A DNA stretch of 64,000 nucleotides from Bog-473 sp963754445 (GTDB taxonomy: Bacteria; Actinomycetota; Acidimicrobiia; Acidimicrobiales; RAAP-2), in the NCBI GenBank assembly GCA_963754445.1, contig CAVWFT010000002.1:1178001-1242000 (forward strand). The letters run 5' to 3'. Shown one piece after another: positions 50,453 through 59,454 of the stretch. The notes beneath the pieces are model-generated. The model saw only the letters and a program-made list of their open reading frames with translations, ran no database searches and had not been told where the DNA came from. The position numbers and the translations under genes are program-made. Position 1 is the stretch's first letter. Every line of letters begins with the position of its first letter.

Positions 50453-51049
50453 GTGACGTTCCTGGAACACGTGGTGGAGTTCGTGCTCGTCGTGAGCGTC
50501 TTTCTGGCCGCGGTACTGGTCGCCGCGTTCTTCCTCGCCCGGGCCTACATCCGCCGCCACTGGCGTGCGGTGGGTGGCCATGTGGCAACCCGGGGTGTGC
50601 TGGCCGGGGTCTCCCTTCTGGCCGCCGGTCGAGAGCGGTTCTCGGCCCGGGCCACGCCCGAGCAGCTGAGCCGCGGCACGGCGGCGCGGGTGCGCCGCCG
50701 GATGTGGACGTCCGTCGAGGACGCCGAGGTCGCGGTCGCCCACGCACAAGCGCAGGACGCACCCGTGGCCGAGCTGCCCTCGGTGTCCCGCTCCCTCAGA
50801 GCCGCCGCCACAGAGCTCGATGCACTGCTCCGACACGAGCGCCGCCTGCCCGCGGGCGCCCGGCCCGACGCCGTGCGTCGCCAGGTGGCCGAGGTGATCG
50901 GGGCGTCACGTGACGTGCAGGCCGCCGCACTCCAGGCGGGCAGCGACGCCGCCGAACCCCGGGTGCGCTCGCTCGTGGAGCGGGCGGGCGACGAGGTCGA
51001 GATCGTGGCTGCGGCAGTGGCGCGCCTGCGTTCCCTCCAGGCCCACTGA
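50453..51049 (+). CDS. Single-helix membrane protein with coiled-coil tail, unknown function
   Basis: 198 residues. One N-terminal membrane helix (VVEFVLVVSVFLAAVLVAAFFLARAY, about 8-33) followed by a long Ala/Arg/Glu-rich helical cytoplasmic part with heptad-like spacing (VEDAEVAVAHAQA, VERAGDEVEIVAAAVARLR). No family recognised. The GTG start is supported by TACAAT 8 bases upstream. Confidence 0.65.
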   Translation: MTFLEHVVEFVLVVSVFLAAVLVAAFFLARAYIRRHWRAVGGHVATRGVLAGVSLLAAGRERFSARATPEQLSRGTAARVRRRMWTSVEDAEVAVAHAQAQDAPVAELPSVSRSLRAAATELDALLRHERRLPAGARPDAVRRQVAEVIGASRDVQAAALQAGSDAAEPRVRSLVERAGDEVEIVAAAVARLRSLQAH

Positions 51050-51106
51050 GGCTGACGCGGCGCAGTCGGCGCGACCTGCGGCCCGAGCTCCTGACAAGCT
51101 GAGCGG

Positions 51107-52618
51107 ATGCCCGAGACTCCGAGTGCACCGGTGGAGAGCCTGCTCGGCGACGGCTTCCTGGCCGGGGTCGCCACGTCGGGTTATCAGATCGAGGGCGGCT
51201 ACAACGGCGACGGGGAGCCCCACAACAACTGGGCCAGCTGGGAGGCGACGGGACGGGTGGAGCGTTCGGGCGTGGCTTGCGACTTCTGGCGTCACCCCGA
51301 AGAGGCCCTCGACCGCGCCGCCGCGCTCGGCTGCAACGCCTTTCGTCTCTCTGTCGAATGGGCCCGCCTCGAGCCGAGCGCGGGCGAGTTCGATCAGGGG
51401 GCGCTGGATCGTTACGCCGAGATCCTCGCCCTGTGCGCGGCGCGAAATCTGACACCGATGGTGACCCTGCATCACTTCGCCCATCCGTGGTGGCTCGGTG
51501 AGGAGTTCTGGCTACGCCCGGGTTCGCCGGACGTCTTCGCCCGTCACGTCGAGCGCATTCTTCCCGCGTTGGCGCCGTACTGCCGCCACTGGGTGACCAT
51601 CAACGAGCCCAACATCGTCACGCTGATGGGTTGGATCCAGGGGGAGTGCCCCCCGGGTCGCCGCATGGCCGTGTCGGATGCCTTCTGCGCTCTGGACAAC
51701 TTGCTCACCGCCCACGTACTGGCGGCCGACATCGTGTCCGCCGTCCAGCCCGAAGCCGCGGTCACCGCCAACACGAGCTCATCGTCGGTCTACGAACACG
51801 ATCGCATGCTCAACGACCTGCTTTCGCTGCGCGCCGCCGGCATCGAGGTCGGTGAAGTCGACCGCTACATCGACGAGCGCCGCGCCGTCCACAATGCCGC
51901 CTTCCCCCCGCGCCACGTGGGAGAGGCGCTCATCCGGCGTTATTTCGCCGCCATCTGTCCCTACGGGTCCGACGCGGACCCCGGGTGGGGGTCGTCGTGG
52001 TCTCGGCTTCGCCGTCACTCGCGCCGGCCCGCCCCCCGTCGGGTCGTCGAGGCCGTGCACGCTGCCTCCAGGCCGCACGCACTCGACGCAGTGTCGTTCG
52101 ACTGGTACGACCCGGTGGCCAGCCAGGCCATGCGGAGGCCGCCGAGGCGGGCGGCGGACGGGCGGATCGATTGGTCCTTCGGACGTGCGATCTGGGACGT
52201 GCCCTCGCACCCGGAGGGATTGCGCGCCTGGTGCCACACGGAGGCGGCGCTCCGACCGGGTCTGCCGCTCTGGGTGGTCGAAAACGGTATGGCGACCCGC
52301 GTGCGCGGGGGCGAGGTCGTCGCCCGCCAGGACGGGCTGCACCGGCCCCGCTATGTGCGCGAGCACCTCGGAGCCGTCGCAGGCGCCATCGCGGACGGCG
52401 TGCCCGTAGGGGCGTACCTCCACTGGTCCCTCGTCGACAACTACGAATGGGGGTCCTACGAGCCACGCTTCGGCCTGTTCGGTATGGACCGCAGCGATCC
52501 GGCGCGGCCTCGCTGGCTCGACACGGACGCCCAGGGGGACGATGCGGCCGGCGCCTACGCCCGCGTCCTGGCCGGCCTGCGCCGAGGGGATCGCGCCGTC
52601 CTCGAACCGGGCGCCTGA
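51107..52618 (+). CDS. Glycoside hydrolase family 1 (beta-glucosidase-like)
   Basis: 503 residues. (beta/alpha)8 barrel retaining glycosidase: acid/base Glu in TINEPN at about 164-169 and nucleophile Glu in VVENGM at about 390-395. Also GVATSGYQIEGG at the N-terminus, RLSVEWARLEP, LHHFAHPWWL, and LHWSLVDNYEWGSYEPRFGL at the C-terminus. It would cleave beta-glucosides or similar. No signal peptide, so cytoplasmic. A weaker -10 (CAAGCT, 51095-51100) lies 6 bases before the ATG. Convergent with the DedA gene. Confidence 0.92.
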   Translation: MPETPSAPVESLLGDGFLAGVATSGYQIEGGYNGDGEPHNNWASWEATGRVERSGVACDFWRHPEEALDRAAALGCNAFRLSVEWARLEPSAGEFDQGALDRYAEILALCAARNLTPMVTLHHFAHPWWLGEEFWLRPGSPDVFARHVERILPALAPYCRHWVTINEPNIVTLMGWIQGECPPGRRMAVSDAFCALDNLLTAHVLAADIVSAVQPEAAVTANTSSSSVYEHDRMLNDLLSLRAAGIEVGEVDRYIDERRAVHNAAFPPRHVGEALIRRYFAAICPYGSDADPGWGSSWSRLRRHSRRPAPRRVVEAVHAASRPHALDAVSFDWYDPVASQAMRRPPRRAADGRIDWSFGRAIWDVPSHPEGLRAWCHTEAALRPGLPLWVVENGMATRVRGGEVVARQDGLHRPRYVREHLGAVAGAIADGVPVGAYLHWSLVDNYEWGSYEPRFGLFGMDRSDPARPRWLDTDAQGDDAAGAYARVLAGLRRGDRAVLEPGA

Positions 52619-52622
52619 TCCG

Positions 52623-53264
52623 TCAGGTCTCGACGTCGCCCGGCGCCTGGCCCGGACCCTCGAACTCCTCCTTGCCCTTGCGGAGATGTCGGACGACGAG
52701 CACCACGATCACGACCAGGATGAGGCCGAGCAGGACGTCCGACGCGATGCCCGTCGCCTTCTCCACCCGCTCGCCGACGAAATAGCCGAGCAGGACGTAG
52801 AGCACGGTCCAACACAGGCCCCCGACGGCGTTCGCCGGCAGGAAGATCCGATACGGCATGGACGACATCCCGGCCAGTCCCGGCACGACGGCGCGCAGGA
52901 ACGCCGAGAAGCGGGCCACGAACACCGCCGTGGCCCCTCGCTTGCTCAGCTGGTCCAGCGCAGTGTCGATGCCCTTCTGCCGTTTGCGGAGCGGGCCCAG
53001 GCTCAGCAGGCTGCGTCCCCATTTGTCCCCGACCAGATAGCCGACGGAGTCGCCGATCACGGCACAGACGAACACCGTCGCTGTGATGCCGGTCAGACTG
53101 ACGCCGCCGTGGGAGGCGAGGACGCCTCCAAGGATGGCGGCCGTCTCGCCCGGGAAGACGAACCCCAGCATGATCGCCGCTTCGGCAAAGACCAGGACGC
53201 CCACGAGGGCATAGGCCTCCCATCCGCTCAGCGACAGGATGGGGTGGAGGATCTTGTCGATCAC
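52623..53264 (-). CDS. DedA-family membrane protein
   Basis: 213 residues. Typical DedA/SNARE-associated layout: helices around YALVGVLVFAEAAIMLGFVFPGE, the GDSVGYLVGDKWG re-entrant segment and the FVARFSAFLRAVVPGLAGMSSMPYRIFL amphipathic stretch with the conserved Arg, then two more helices. DedA proteins act as lipid (undecaprenyl phosphate) flippases or in membrane homeostasis. GTG 53264 gives the family N-terminus (VIDKILHPIL). Confidence 0.87.
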   Translation of the reverse strand: MIDKILHPILSLSGWEAYALVGVLVFAEAAIMLGFVFPGETAAILGGVLASHGGVSLTGITATVFVCAVIGDSVGYLVGDKWGRSLLSLGPLRKRQKGIDTALDQLSKRGATAVFVARFSAFLRAVVPGLAGMSSMPYRIFLPANAVGGLCWTVLYVLLGYFVGERVEKATGIASDVLLGLILVVIVVLVVRHLRKGKEEFEGPGQAPGDVET

Positions 53265-53325
53265 GCCGGGACCGCGCGCACGACGATCGTGTCCGTCGTC
53301 GTCGCCCTCTGCCGCATCGGTCGGG

Positions 53326-54441
53326 TCAGTTGACGGCGCGCAGCGTGACCTCGCGCGGCGTGAGCTGGCGCCACCGGCTCTCCACGTGGTCCATGAATTC
53401 CTGACCGCGGGGCAGATGGGTGAGCACATCGGACTGCCCCTGGGGCCGGGCCAGCATCCAGCTGTGGCCACCGGGAACCCAGAGCACCGGAGAGCGGGCG
53501 ATGGCGGCGAACTCGAGTGCGGTGTGACCGGGCGTGATCCGGTCGAAACACCCCCACTCGGTGAGGATCGGTATCTGCTGGGCCACCAGCGTGCGGACCT
53601 CGCTGCGCTGGTCGAGCGACATCAGCATGCTTCCCACGGGCATCGTCTGGCCCATGGTCCTGATGTTCTGGCGCACGTCGGGCAGCACCGCCCGGACCGT
53701 CGAGAAGAGCCGGCCCATGGCCAGATCGGGGAGGTCGAAGACCACGGCGCTCAGCATGTCGACCATCGGCGCCACGTCGGGCAGGAACGGGGACAGCAAG
53801 GTCGGGATGACCCCGCTGCGGTCCTTCCAGGCCGGCGTGCTGACGCCGTCGCGATAGATGAGGCCCAGGGTGCGACGGGGGTGGTCGTGGGCGAACTGCA
53901 CCGCCACCGCGGCACCCATCGAGTGACCGATCAGCACGGCCGGCCCGGCGTCGACCTTGTGCATGATGGCCATGACCTGATTGGCCAGGCTCTCGATCGA
54001 GACGTCCTGCCATTCCAACGGGTCACTCCCACCGAAGCCGGGCAGGCTCGGGTTGATCACGCGCCAGCCCAGTTGCTCGGCCAGTCGGGCGCTCTCGCGC
54101 CAGTACATTCCGCCGCCGGCGAAGAAACCATGGATGTTCACGGCCCAGACGGGCGGCGTTCCCGGACCGTCGGGACCGTGCGCGTGCACGTTGTCGGACA
54201 CGGCGAAACGCAGCCGGTGGCCGTCCACCATGATCGAGCTCGGCACCATTCGCAGGGTGGGGTTCTTCCGGATCTTGCGCGCGTACTGGTCGCGCACCAC
54301 ACCGAGGCCGAGGGCGGCGTGACCCGAATCGACCAGGGCCACCGGCGACGGCCCGTCGGAGGGGCCGATGATGGCGCCGGAGATCTGGAGTTCGTCGTCG
54401 GGCGGTGCCGCCGCCTTCGACTTGAACCACCGAACCGCCAT
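53326..54441 (-). CDS. Alpha/beta-hydrolase fold protein
   Basis: 371 residues. Nucleophile elbow IGHSMGAAV (Ser about 174), oxyanion NIHGFFAGGG, the NPSLPGFGGSDPL strand, acid in TEWGCFDRITPGH and catalytic His in VPGGHSWML. The N-terminal 90 residues are an extra domain before the hydrolase core, with no motif I recognise. Substrate unknown. GAGAGGAG precedes ATG 54441. Divergent from the amidohydrolase gene, 142 bp between. Confidence 0.85.
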   Translation of the reverse strand: MAVRWFKSKAAAPPDDELQISGAIIGPSDGPSPVALVDSGHAALGLGVVRDQYARKIRKNPTLRMVPSSIMVDGHRLRFAVSDNVHAHGPDGPGTPPVWAVNIHGFFAGGGMYWRESARLAEQLGWRVINPSLPGFGGSDPLEWQDVSIESLANQVMAIMHKVDAGPAVLIGHSMGAAVAVQFAHDHPRRTLGLIYRDGVSTPAWKDRSGVIPTLLSPFLPDVAPMVDMLSAVVFDLPDLAMGRLFSTVRAVLPDVRQNIRTMGQTMPVGSMLMSLDQRSEVRTLVAQQIPILTEWGCFDRITPGHTALEFAAIARSPVLWVPGGHSWMLARPQGQSDVLTHLPRGQEFMDHVESRWRQLTPREVTLRAVN

Positions 54442-54583
54442 GGCGCCACTCCTCTCGCGCCGATCTGGCGCGTCTTTCACCCGCCCAGCGTCGAATCCGG
54501 GCCCGAGATCAACCGTACCTGACCATCCCGAGCGTCCGGCAATCGGGCGTGCACTCGGGCGCCCAGGCTGCGACGATGGTCGG

Positions 54584-56251
54584 ATGAGCGCCGACATTGT
54601 CATTCGCGGGGGAACCGTGATCGATGGGACGGGTACGTCGGGCCGACTGGCCGACGTGGCCGTGACCGATGGCCGCATCAGCGAGATTGGCGACGGGCTC
54701 GAAGGCAAGCGAGTACTCGACGCCGCCGGTCAGGTGGTGAGCCCCGGGTTCATCGACATCCACACGCACTACGACGCCCAGGTGTTCTGGGACCCGGACC
54801 TGACCCCCTCGTCGTACCACGGGGTGACGACGGTCGTCGCCGGCAACTGCGGGTTCTCCATCGCGCCGATCCGGGCCAAGGACGTCTCGCTCCTGGCCCG
54901 GACGCTGCAGCACGTCGAGGACATGAGCTTCGACACGCTGGCCGCGGGAGTGCCCTGGGACGAGTTCGAGACCTTCCCCCAATACCTCGACGCCGTCACG
55001 GCTCGCGGTCCGGCGCTGAACTACGCCTGCTACGTCGGTCACACTGCAGTGCGCCTCTACGTCATGGGCGAGGAATCCTACGAACGACCGGCAACCGCCG
55101 ACGAGATCGTGCGCATGCAGGCGGTCGTCGCCGAAGCGATGGCGGGTGGGGCGGCGGGATTCGCTTCGAGTGCCTCGCCGACGCACAACGGCGACGGCGG
55201 CCGGCCGGTGCCGTCGCGGGTAGGGGATCTGGCCGAACTGCGAGCGTTGCTCCAGCCGGTGAAGGCGGCTGGTCGCGGCGTCGTGGCCCTGCTGCCGGGC
55301 GGTGTCTTCTCGAACCAGGAGGTGTTCGCGCTCCAGCGAGAGATCGGTCGCCCCTTCACCTGGACGGCCCTGCTCACCGTGAAGGGCTACCCCTACCACG
55401 AGAAGGTCATCGCGGAGCACGATGACGCCTGGGCCGACGGCGTCGAAGTGTGGCCGCAGGTGTCGTGCCGACCCCTCGTGTTCCAGATGAACCTCTCCGA
55501 GCCTTTCACGCTGAACATGCGGCCAACGTTTGCTGCCTTGATGGGCAAGTCGAAGGACGAGCGGTTGGCCGCCTACCGCGACCCCTCCTGGCGCGCCACG
55601 GCGTGGGACGACGTCAGCGGAAAGGCCGGCGGGTTTCCGCTCAACTGGGCCGCCATCTCCGTGGCCGAATCCCGGGCCCACCCCGAGCTGGCCGATCAGC
55701 CGGTGCAGGTGCTGGCTGAAGCGCGCGGCTGCACGCCGCTCGACGTCATGCTCGACGTCTCGCTCGATGACAACCTCGAGTCACGGTTCTGGTCCGTGCT
55801 GGCCAACGACGATCCCGAGGGCATCGCCTGGCTGCTGCCGCGCGACAACGTCCTTCTCGGGCTGGCCGATTCGGGCGCACACGTCTCGCAGTTGTGCGAC
55901 GCCTGCTTCGCCACCGACCTGCTCGGCAATTGGGTGCGGGACAGAGATGTCATGCCGCTCGAGCGAGCCGTGCACAAGCTGACCGGTGAACCGGCTCACG
56001 TCTACGGGCTCGACGATCGCGGCACCATCGAAGTCGGCAAGGCCGCGGATATCTGTGTCTTCGACGCCGACACGGTCGGGCCCGGACCGCTCCGCCGGGT
56101 GCGCGACTTCCCGGCCAACGGTGAGCGCCTGACGGCGGACGAACCGGTCGGCATGACGCACACGCTGGTGAACGGGGTACCGATCCGCGTCGACGGGTCG
56201 AACGACCCCGATGGTCTGGCCGAGCGCCCGGGGACGGTGCTGCGCGGCTGA
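54584..56251 (+). CDS. N-acyl-D-amino-acid deacylase-type amidohydrolase
   Basis: 555 residues. Metal-dependent amidohydrolase of the D-aminoacylase group: N-terminal beta strands DIVIRGGTVIDGTG, metal motif DIHTHYDAQVFWDP (His about 60 and 62), VVAGNCGFSIAP, and C-terminal LADSGAHVSQ (active-site Asp/His) and GTIEVGKAADICVFD. It hydrolyses N-acyl-D-amino acids or related amides in the cytoplasm. Its stop is directly followed by the end of the convergent ABC permease gene (no spacer). Confidence 0.88.
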   Translation: MSADIVIRGGTVIDGTGTSGRLADVAVTDGRISEIGDGLEGKRVLDAAGQVVSPGFIDIHTHYDAQVFWDPDLTPSSYHGVTTVVAGNCGFSIAPIRAKDVSLLARTLQHVEDMSFDTLAAGVPWDEFETFPQYLDAVTARGPALNYACYVGHTAVRLYVMGEESYERPATADEIVRMQAVVAEAMAGGAAGFASSASPTHNGDGGRPVPSRVGDLAELRALLQPVKAAGRGVVALLPGGVFSNQEVFALQREIGRPFTWTALLTVKGYPYHEKVIAEHDDAWADGVEVWPQVSCRPLVFQMNLSEPFTLNMRPTFAALMGKSKDERLAAYRDPSWRATAWDDVSGKAGGFPLNWAAISVAESRAHPELADQPVQVLAEARGCTPLDVMLDVSLDDNLESRFWSVLANDDPEGIAWLLPRDNVLLGLADSGAHVSQLCDACFATDLLGNWVRDRDVMPLERAVHKLTGEPAHVYGLDDRGTIEVGKAADICVFDADTVGPGPLRRVRDFPANGERLTADEPVGMTHTLVNGVPIRVDGSNDPDGLAERPGTVLRG

Positions 56252-57052
56252 TCAGGTGACGTCGCGGCGGAACGTCGTGAAGTAGCCGATGGTCAGGGGC
56301 ACGAGTCCCCACAACAACATGACCAGACCACCCTGCCACCAGGTAAGGAGGCGAGAGGTGGCGTCTTGTGCGCCACCGAAGCCGCGGGCGATGTCGCCTG
56401 ACAATGCGCCGCCGGCCCCGTTGGGCAACCAATTCAAGTTGTAGTGGAAGACGCCGCGGGCGACGGCGACGAGGATCTGCTCGAGGATGAAGGTGCCCCC
56501 GATTGTGATGAGGATCCCGGCCACCTGGTTCTTGACCAGCGTGCCGAAACCGAGGCCGAAGAGGCCGAGCAGGACGGTCGCCGCCAACAGCCCGGGCATG
56601 ACCGCACCGACCTGATCGGTGATCTGCGAGACGTTGCCACCGAGCGCGCCATTCCAGGGCAACCCGACAGCCGCCACGGTGACCACGGAGAGCAGGACCA
56701 TGAAGATGGTCCACACCGACGTGACCACGACCTTGGCAGCCAGGAGTCGGGTTCGGATCGGGACGAGGACCAGGGACGTGGTGATCGTCTTGTTGCGATA
56801 TTCGCTGGTGATGCACAGCACGCCGATGATCGGTGCGAGCACCTGCATCGTGCCGTAGCCCGCGCCGAGCAGCATGCGCCGCTGGTGCAGGGACTGCGGA
56901 AAGTTCAGGGTGTGGCCGGGCACCCCGTTGCCGGCGATCAGGAACACCACCAGGCACCCGAGCACCGTGAGCGGGAGGGCCAGCGCCCAGGTCACCCAGA
57001 CGCCCGGCATGGAGCGCATCTTCAGGAGCTCGGCCGAGATAGCGTTCTTCAT
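56252..57052 (-). CDS. ABC-2 type transporter permease
   Basis: 266 residues, six membrane helices. The sequence starts MKNAISAELLKMRSMPGVWV and has SEYRNKTITTSLVLVPIR, the loop of ABC-2 permeases that contacts the ATPase. It works with the ATPase encoded just upstream, whose stop overlaps its ATG (ATGA). The exported substrate is unknown. Confidence 0.87.
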   Translation of the reverse strand: MKNAISAELLKMRSMPGVWVTWALALPLTVLGCLVVFLIAGNGVPGHTLNFPQSLHQRRMLLGAGYGTMQVLAPIIGVLCITSEYRNKTITTSLVLVPIRTRLLAAKVVVTSVWTIFMVLLSVVTVAAVGLPWNGALGGNVSQITDQVGAVMPGLLAATVLLGLFGLGFGTLVKNQVAGILITIGGTFILEQILVAVARGVFHYNLNWLPNGAGGALSGDIARGFGGAQDATSRLLTWWQGGLVMLLWGLVPLTIGYFTTFRRDVT

Positions 57053-57993
57053 TCGGCCGTCCGGGCGACGTCGCCGAAGCCCAGACCCGAGGTCAACGAG
57101 AGGAAGACCGACTCGAGGTTGCCGCCTTCTTGGATGAGCTCGTACAAGACGATCTGGTGCGAGGCCAGGAGCGGCCCGATGCGCTCGGGCTCGACCCCGT
57201 CCATCGCCACCTCGTCGCGGCCCACCCGTCGGAACGCGATGCCGGCGGCGGCGAGGACCTCGGCCAGTCGGTCGGCCTCGGGCGTGCGGGCCCGCATGAC
57301 CACACCGGTCATCCCGGCCGTGATCTCAGCCAGCGTCCCCTGGGCCTTGAGCTGACCGAACGACACGATGACGGCGTCGTCGATCGTCTGGGCCATCTCG
57401 GAGAGGAGGTGGGACGAGACCAAGACGGTGCGGCCCTCGCCGGCGAGATAGCGCATGAAGTCACGCAGCCAGGCGATGCCCTGAGGGTCCAGGCCGTTCG
57501 ACGGTTCGTCGAGGATGAGCACGTCCGGATCACCGATCAGCGCCGTCGCCAGCTCGAGGCGTTGGCGCATGCCCATCGAGAAGCCGCCCACCTTGCGCGT
57601 GGCGTCACCGCTGAGCCCGACGAGATCGAGGACTTCGTCGGCCCGTTTCTCGTCATGACCCCCAGCCCGCGCCGCCATCCGCAGGTGGGTGCGGGCGCGA
57701 CGTGCCGGGTGGAAGCTCGTTGCCTCGAGCACCGCGCCGACCGTGCGCGTCGGGTCATCGAGCTCGGTGTAGGCCCGACCTCCGATGGTGGCACTTCCCG
57801 ACGTGGGGTGGACCAGACCGAGCAGCATCCGCAGCGTTGTCGTCTTCCCGGAGCCGTTCGGGCCGAGAAATCCGGTGACCCGGCCCGGCTGCACGGTGAA
57901 GCTCAAGTGGTCCACCGCCAGGACGCTGCCGAAGCTCTTCGTGATGCCCTCGAACTCCATCGGCAGGCCGCGGGTGGCGCTGCCGACGGTCAT
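57049..57993 (-). CDS. ABC transporter ATP-binding protein
   Basis: 314 residues. Walker A GPNGSGKTT (about 44-52), Q-loop region GAVLEATSF, signature FSMGMRQRLELA, Walker B VLILDEPSNGLDPQG and switch His in VSSHLLSEM. The C-terminal 90 residues are the extra domain of the CcmA/DrrA-like exporters. It drives the permease downstream. TAACGT (58003-58008) lies 9 bases before the ATG. Confidence 0.93.
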   Translation of the reverse strand: MTVGSATRGLPMEFEGITKSFGSVLAVDHLSFTVQPGRVTGFLGPNGSGKTTTLRMLLGLVHPTSGSATIGGRAYTELDDPTRTVGAVLEATSFHPARRARTHLRMAARAGGHDEKRADEVLDLVGLSGDATRKVGGFSMGMRQRLELATALIGDPDVLILDEPSNGLDPQGIAWLRDFMRYLAGEGRTVLVSSHLLSEMAQTIDDAVIVSFGQLKAQGTLAEITAGMTGVVMRARTPEADRLAEVLAAAGIAFRRVGRDEVAMDGVEPERIGPLLASHQIVLYELIQEGGNLESVFLSLTSGLGFGDVARTAE

Positions 57994-58002
57994 TGACCGG
58001 GG

Positions 58003-58008
58003 ACGTTA
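58003..58008 (-). promoter_or_regulatory. -10 element (TAACGT) of the ABC exporter operon
   Basis: Ends 9 bases before the ATG at 57993 on the minus strand; a leader of only one to three bases is expected. Confidence 0.35.
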
Positions 58009-58046
58009 GCGCGGACGCCTGCCGATCAGGGGGCGGACCAGCGTCG

Positions 58047-58658
58047 TCACAGTGGCGAGTGGCGCCGCTCGACCAACTCCTCGGGGAGCAACAGCCGGAC
58101 CGAGACGGCCAGCTCGTCGTAGACCCGGGCCATGGTCGACCAGCCGTTGATCCACCCGACCAGCGCGGAGTACCAGACGTGGCCGATCATGCGGGCCCGG
58201 TCACTCATGTCGGGGATGTCGAACTCGCCCATCGCCCGGGCGATGATCCCCTCCATCAAGAAGGTGATCTGTTGCTGGCACCCGACTGCCGCAGGGTCGG
58301 GCGAGGAGAGGGACGTGAAGACCGCAGCCACGAGCTTGGGCTGGCGCCCCATGGCGCGCAGGGCGCGGTCGAGCACGTCGAGTACCCGATCGGCCGGATG
58401 CAGGCCGCGGGGCGGGTGCTGGCTGATCCGCGAGTCGAGAAGCTCCACCCAATGGACGAGCGTGGCGGCCAGCAGGTGGTCCTTGCTCGTGAAGTAGCGG
58501 TACACGGTGCCCATGGCGACGTCGGCGCGGGCGGCCACGTCGCGCATCTGCACGGCCTCGTAGCCGCCCTCGAGGCCCAGAGCCATCGCGGCGTCGATGA
58601 CGCGTTGACGCCTCGCCTGCTGCGCGCGGGTGAGCGGGCGGGTCACCGTCTGCTCCAT
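58047..58658 (-). CDS. TetR-family regulator, KstR-like
   Basis: 203 residues. N-terminal helix-turn-helix: RRQRVIDAAMALGLEGGYEAVQMRDVAARADVAMGTVYRYFTSKDHLL (about 18-65). This half resembles KstR, the cholesterol-catabolism repressor of mycobacteria, closely (GGYEAVQMR, YRYF.SK.HLL). The C-terminal ligand domain has a VWYSALVGWINGW helix. It may respond to a CoA thioester of a steroid or lipid; that is inference. TACCAT 6 bases before the ATG suggests a leaderless mRNA. Confidence 0.86.
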   Translation of the reverse strand: MEQTVTRPLTRAQQARRQRVIDAAMALGLEGGYEAVQMRDVAARADVAMGTVYRYFTSKDHLLAATLVHWVELLDSRISQHPPRGLHPADRVLDVLDRALRAMGRQPKLVAAVFTSLSSPDPAAVGCQQQITFLMEGIIARAMGEFDIPDMSDRARMIGHVWYSALVGWINGWSTMARVYDELAVSVRLLLPEELVERRHSPL

Positions 58659-58664
58659 TCCGTC

Positions 58665-58670
58665 ATGGTA
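58665..58670 (-). promoter_or_regulatory. -10 element (TACCAT), leaderless
   Basis: Ends 6 bases before the ATG at 58658; in the 61-bp gap between the two divergent TetR genes. Confidence 0.45.
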
Positions 58671-58705
58671 TCCGGCCCCCACCAGGGCCTTCGTGAGGGC
58701 GGCGC

Positions 58706-58711
58706 TACGCT
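58706..58711 (+). promoter_or_regulatory. -10 element (TACGCT), leaderless
   Basis: Ends 8 bases before the ATG at 58720. Confidence 0.4.
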
Positions 58712-58719
58712 GGCGTCCC

Positions 58720-59442
58720 ATGTCAGCCCCGCTGCGCACCTCGGACGCCGCCATCGTGGACCTGGGCCCGTTCGGCCAGCCCGTGGCGACGACCGACGGC
58801 CGGGTGGCCGGCGAACGTGGCCGCCAGACGCGCCAGCGCCTGCTCGACGCCACCGTCGAGCTGCTCTCGACCACCTCGTGGCGCTCGGTGAAGGTGACGG
58901 ACATTGCCCGGCAGGCCCGCACGTCGCCCGCCACCTTCTATCAGTACTTCGCCAACGTCGAGGAGGCGATCCGCGTCCTGGCCGAGGGGATGGTCGACGA
59001 GGCAGGGCAGCTGGCCGAGCTCGTCGACGGGGACTGGTCGCAGGGGAGCAGTTGGGCCACGGCGCGCACGGTCACCGAGGGCTTCCTCGGGTACTGGGAG
59101 GACAACCGGGCCGTCTTCCGTGTCGTCGATCTCGCCACCGAGGAGGGCGATCGCGAGTTGCGCGGCATCCGGGTGCGTGCCCTCAACGCGGTGACCGCGG
59201 CCCTGGCCGAGGTCATCACGAAGGAGTGCCCCGACTCGCTCGGCACCGCTGCGTCGAGTTCGTCTCCGGCCGGACGTGATCCCATGGCGGTGGCCGGCGC
59301 GATCGTCGCCATGTTCGCCAGCGTCTCGGCCCACCGGTACGGGTTCGAGTTCTGGGGTATCCGCACGCCGAATCTCATCGACACGCAGGCCCGGATGCTC
59401 CATTGGGCCGTCACCGGTCGGGAGGCTCCGCCCGTCCCGTAG
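58720..59442 (+). CDS. TetR-family regulator
   Basis: 240 residues. A 30-residue leader, then helix-turn-helix RGRQTRQRLLDATVELLSTTSWRSVKVTDIARQARTSPATFYQYFANVEEA (about 32-82). The C-terminal domain has an FLGYWEDNRAVFRVVDLATEEGD segment as in a group of actinobacterial TetR proteins of unknown ligand. Divergent from the KstR-like gene across a 61-bp gap, so the two may control each other or themselves. Confidence 0.85.
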   Translation: MSAPLRTSDAAIVDLGPFGQPVATTDGRVAGERGRQTRQRLLDATVELLSTTSWRSVKVTDIARQARTSPATFYQYFANVEEAIRVLAEGMVDEAGQLAELVDGDWSQGSSWATARTVTEGFLGYWEDNRAVFRVVDLATEEGDRELRGIRVRALNAVTAALAEVITKECPDSLGTAASSSSPAGRDPMAVAGAIVAMFASVSAHRYGFEFWGIRTPNLIDTQARMLHWAVTGREAPPVP

Positions 59443-59454
59443 CGCCGCGGGTCC

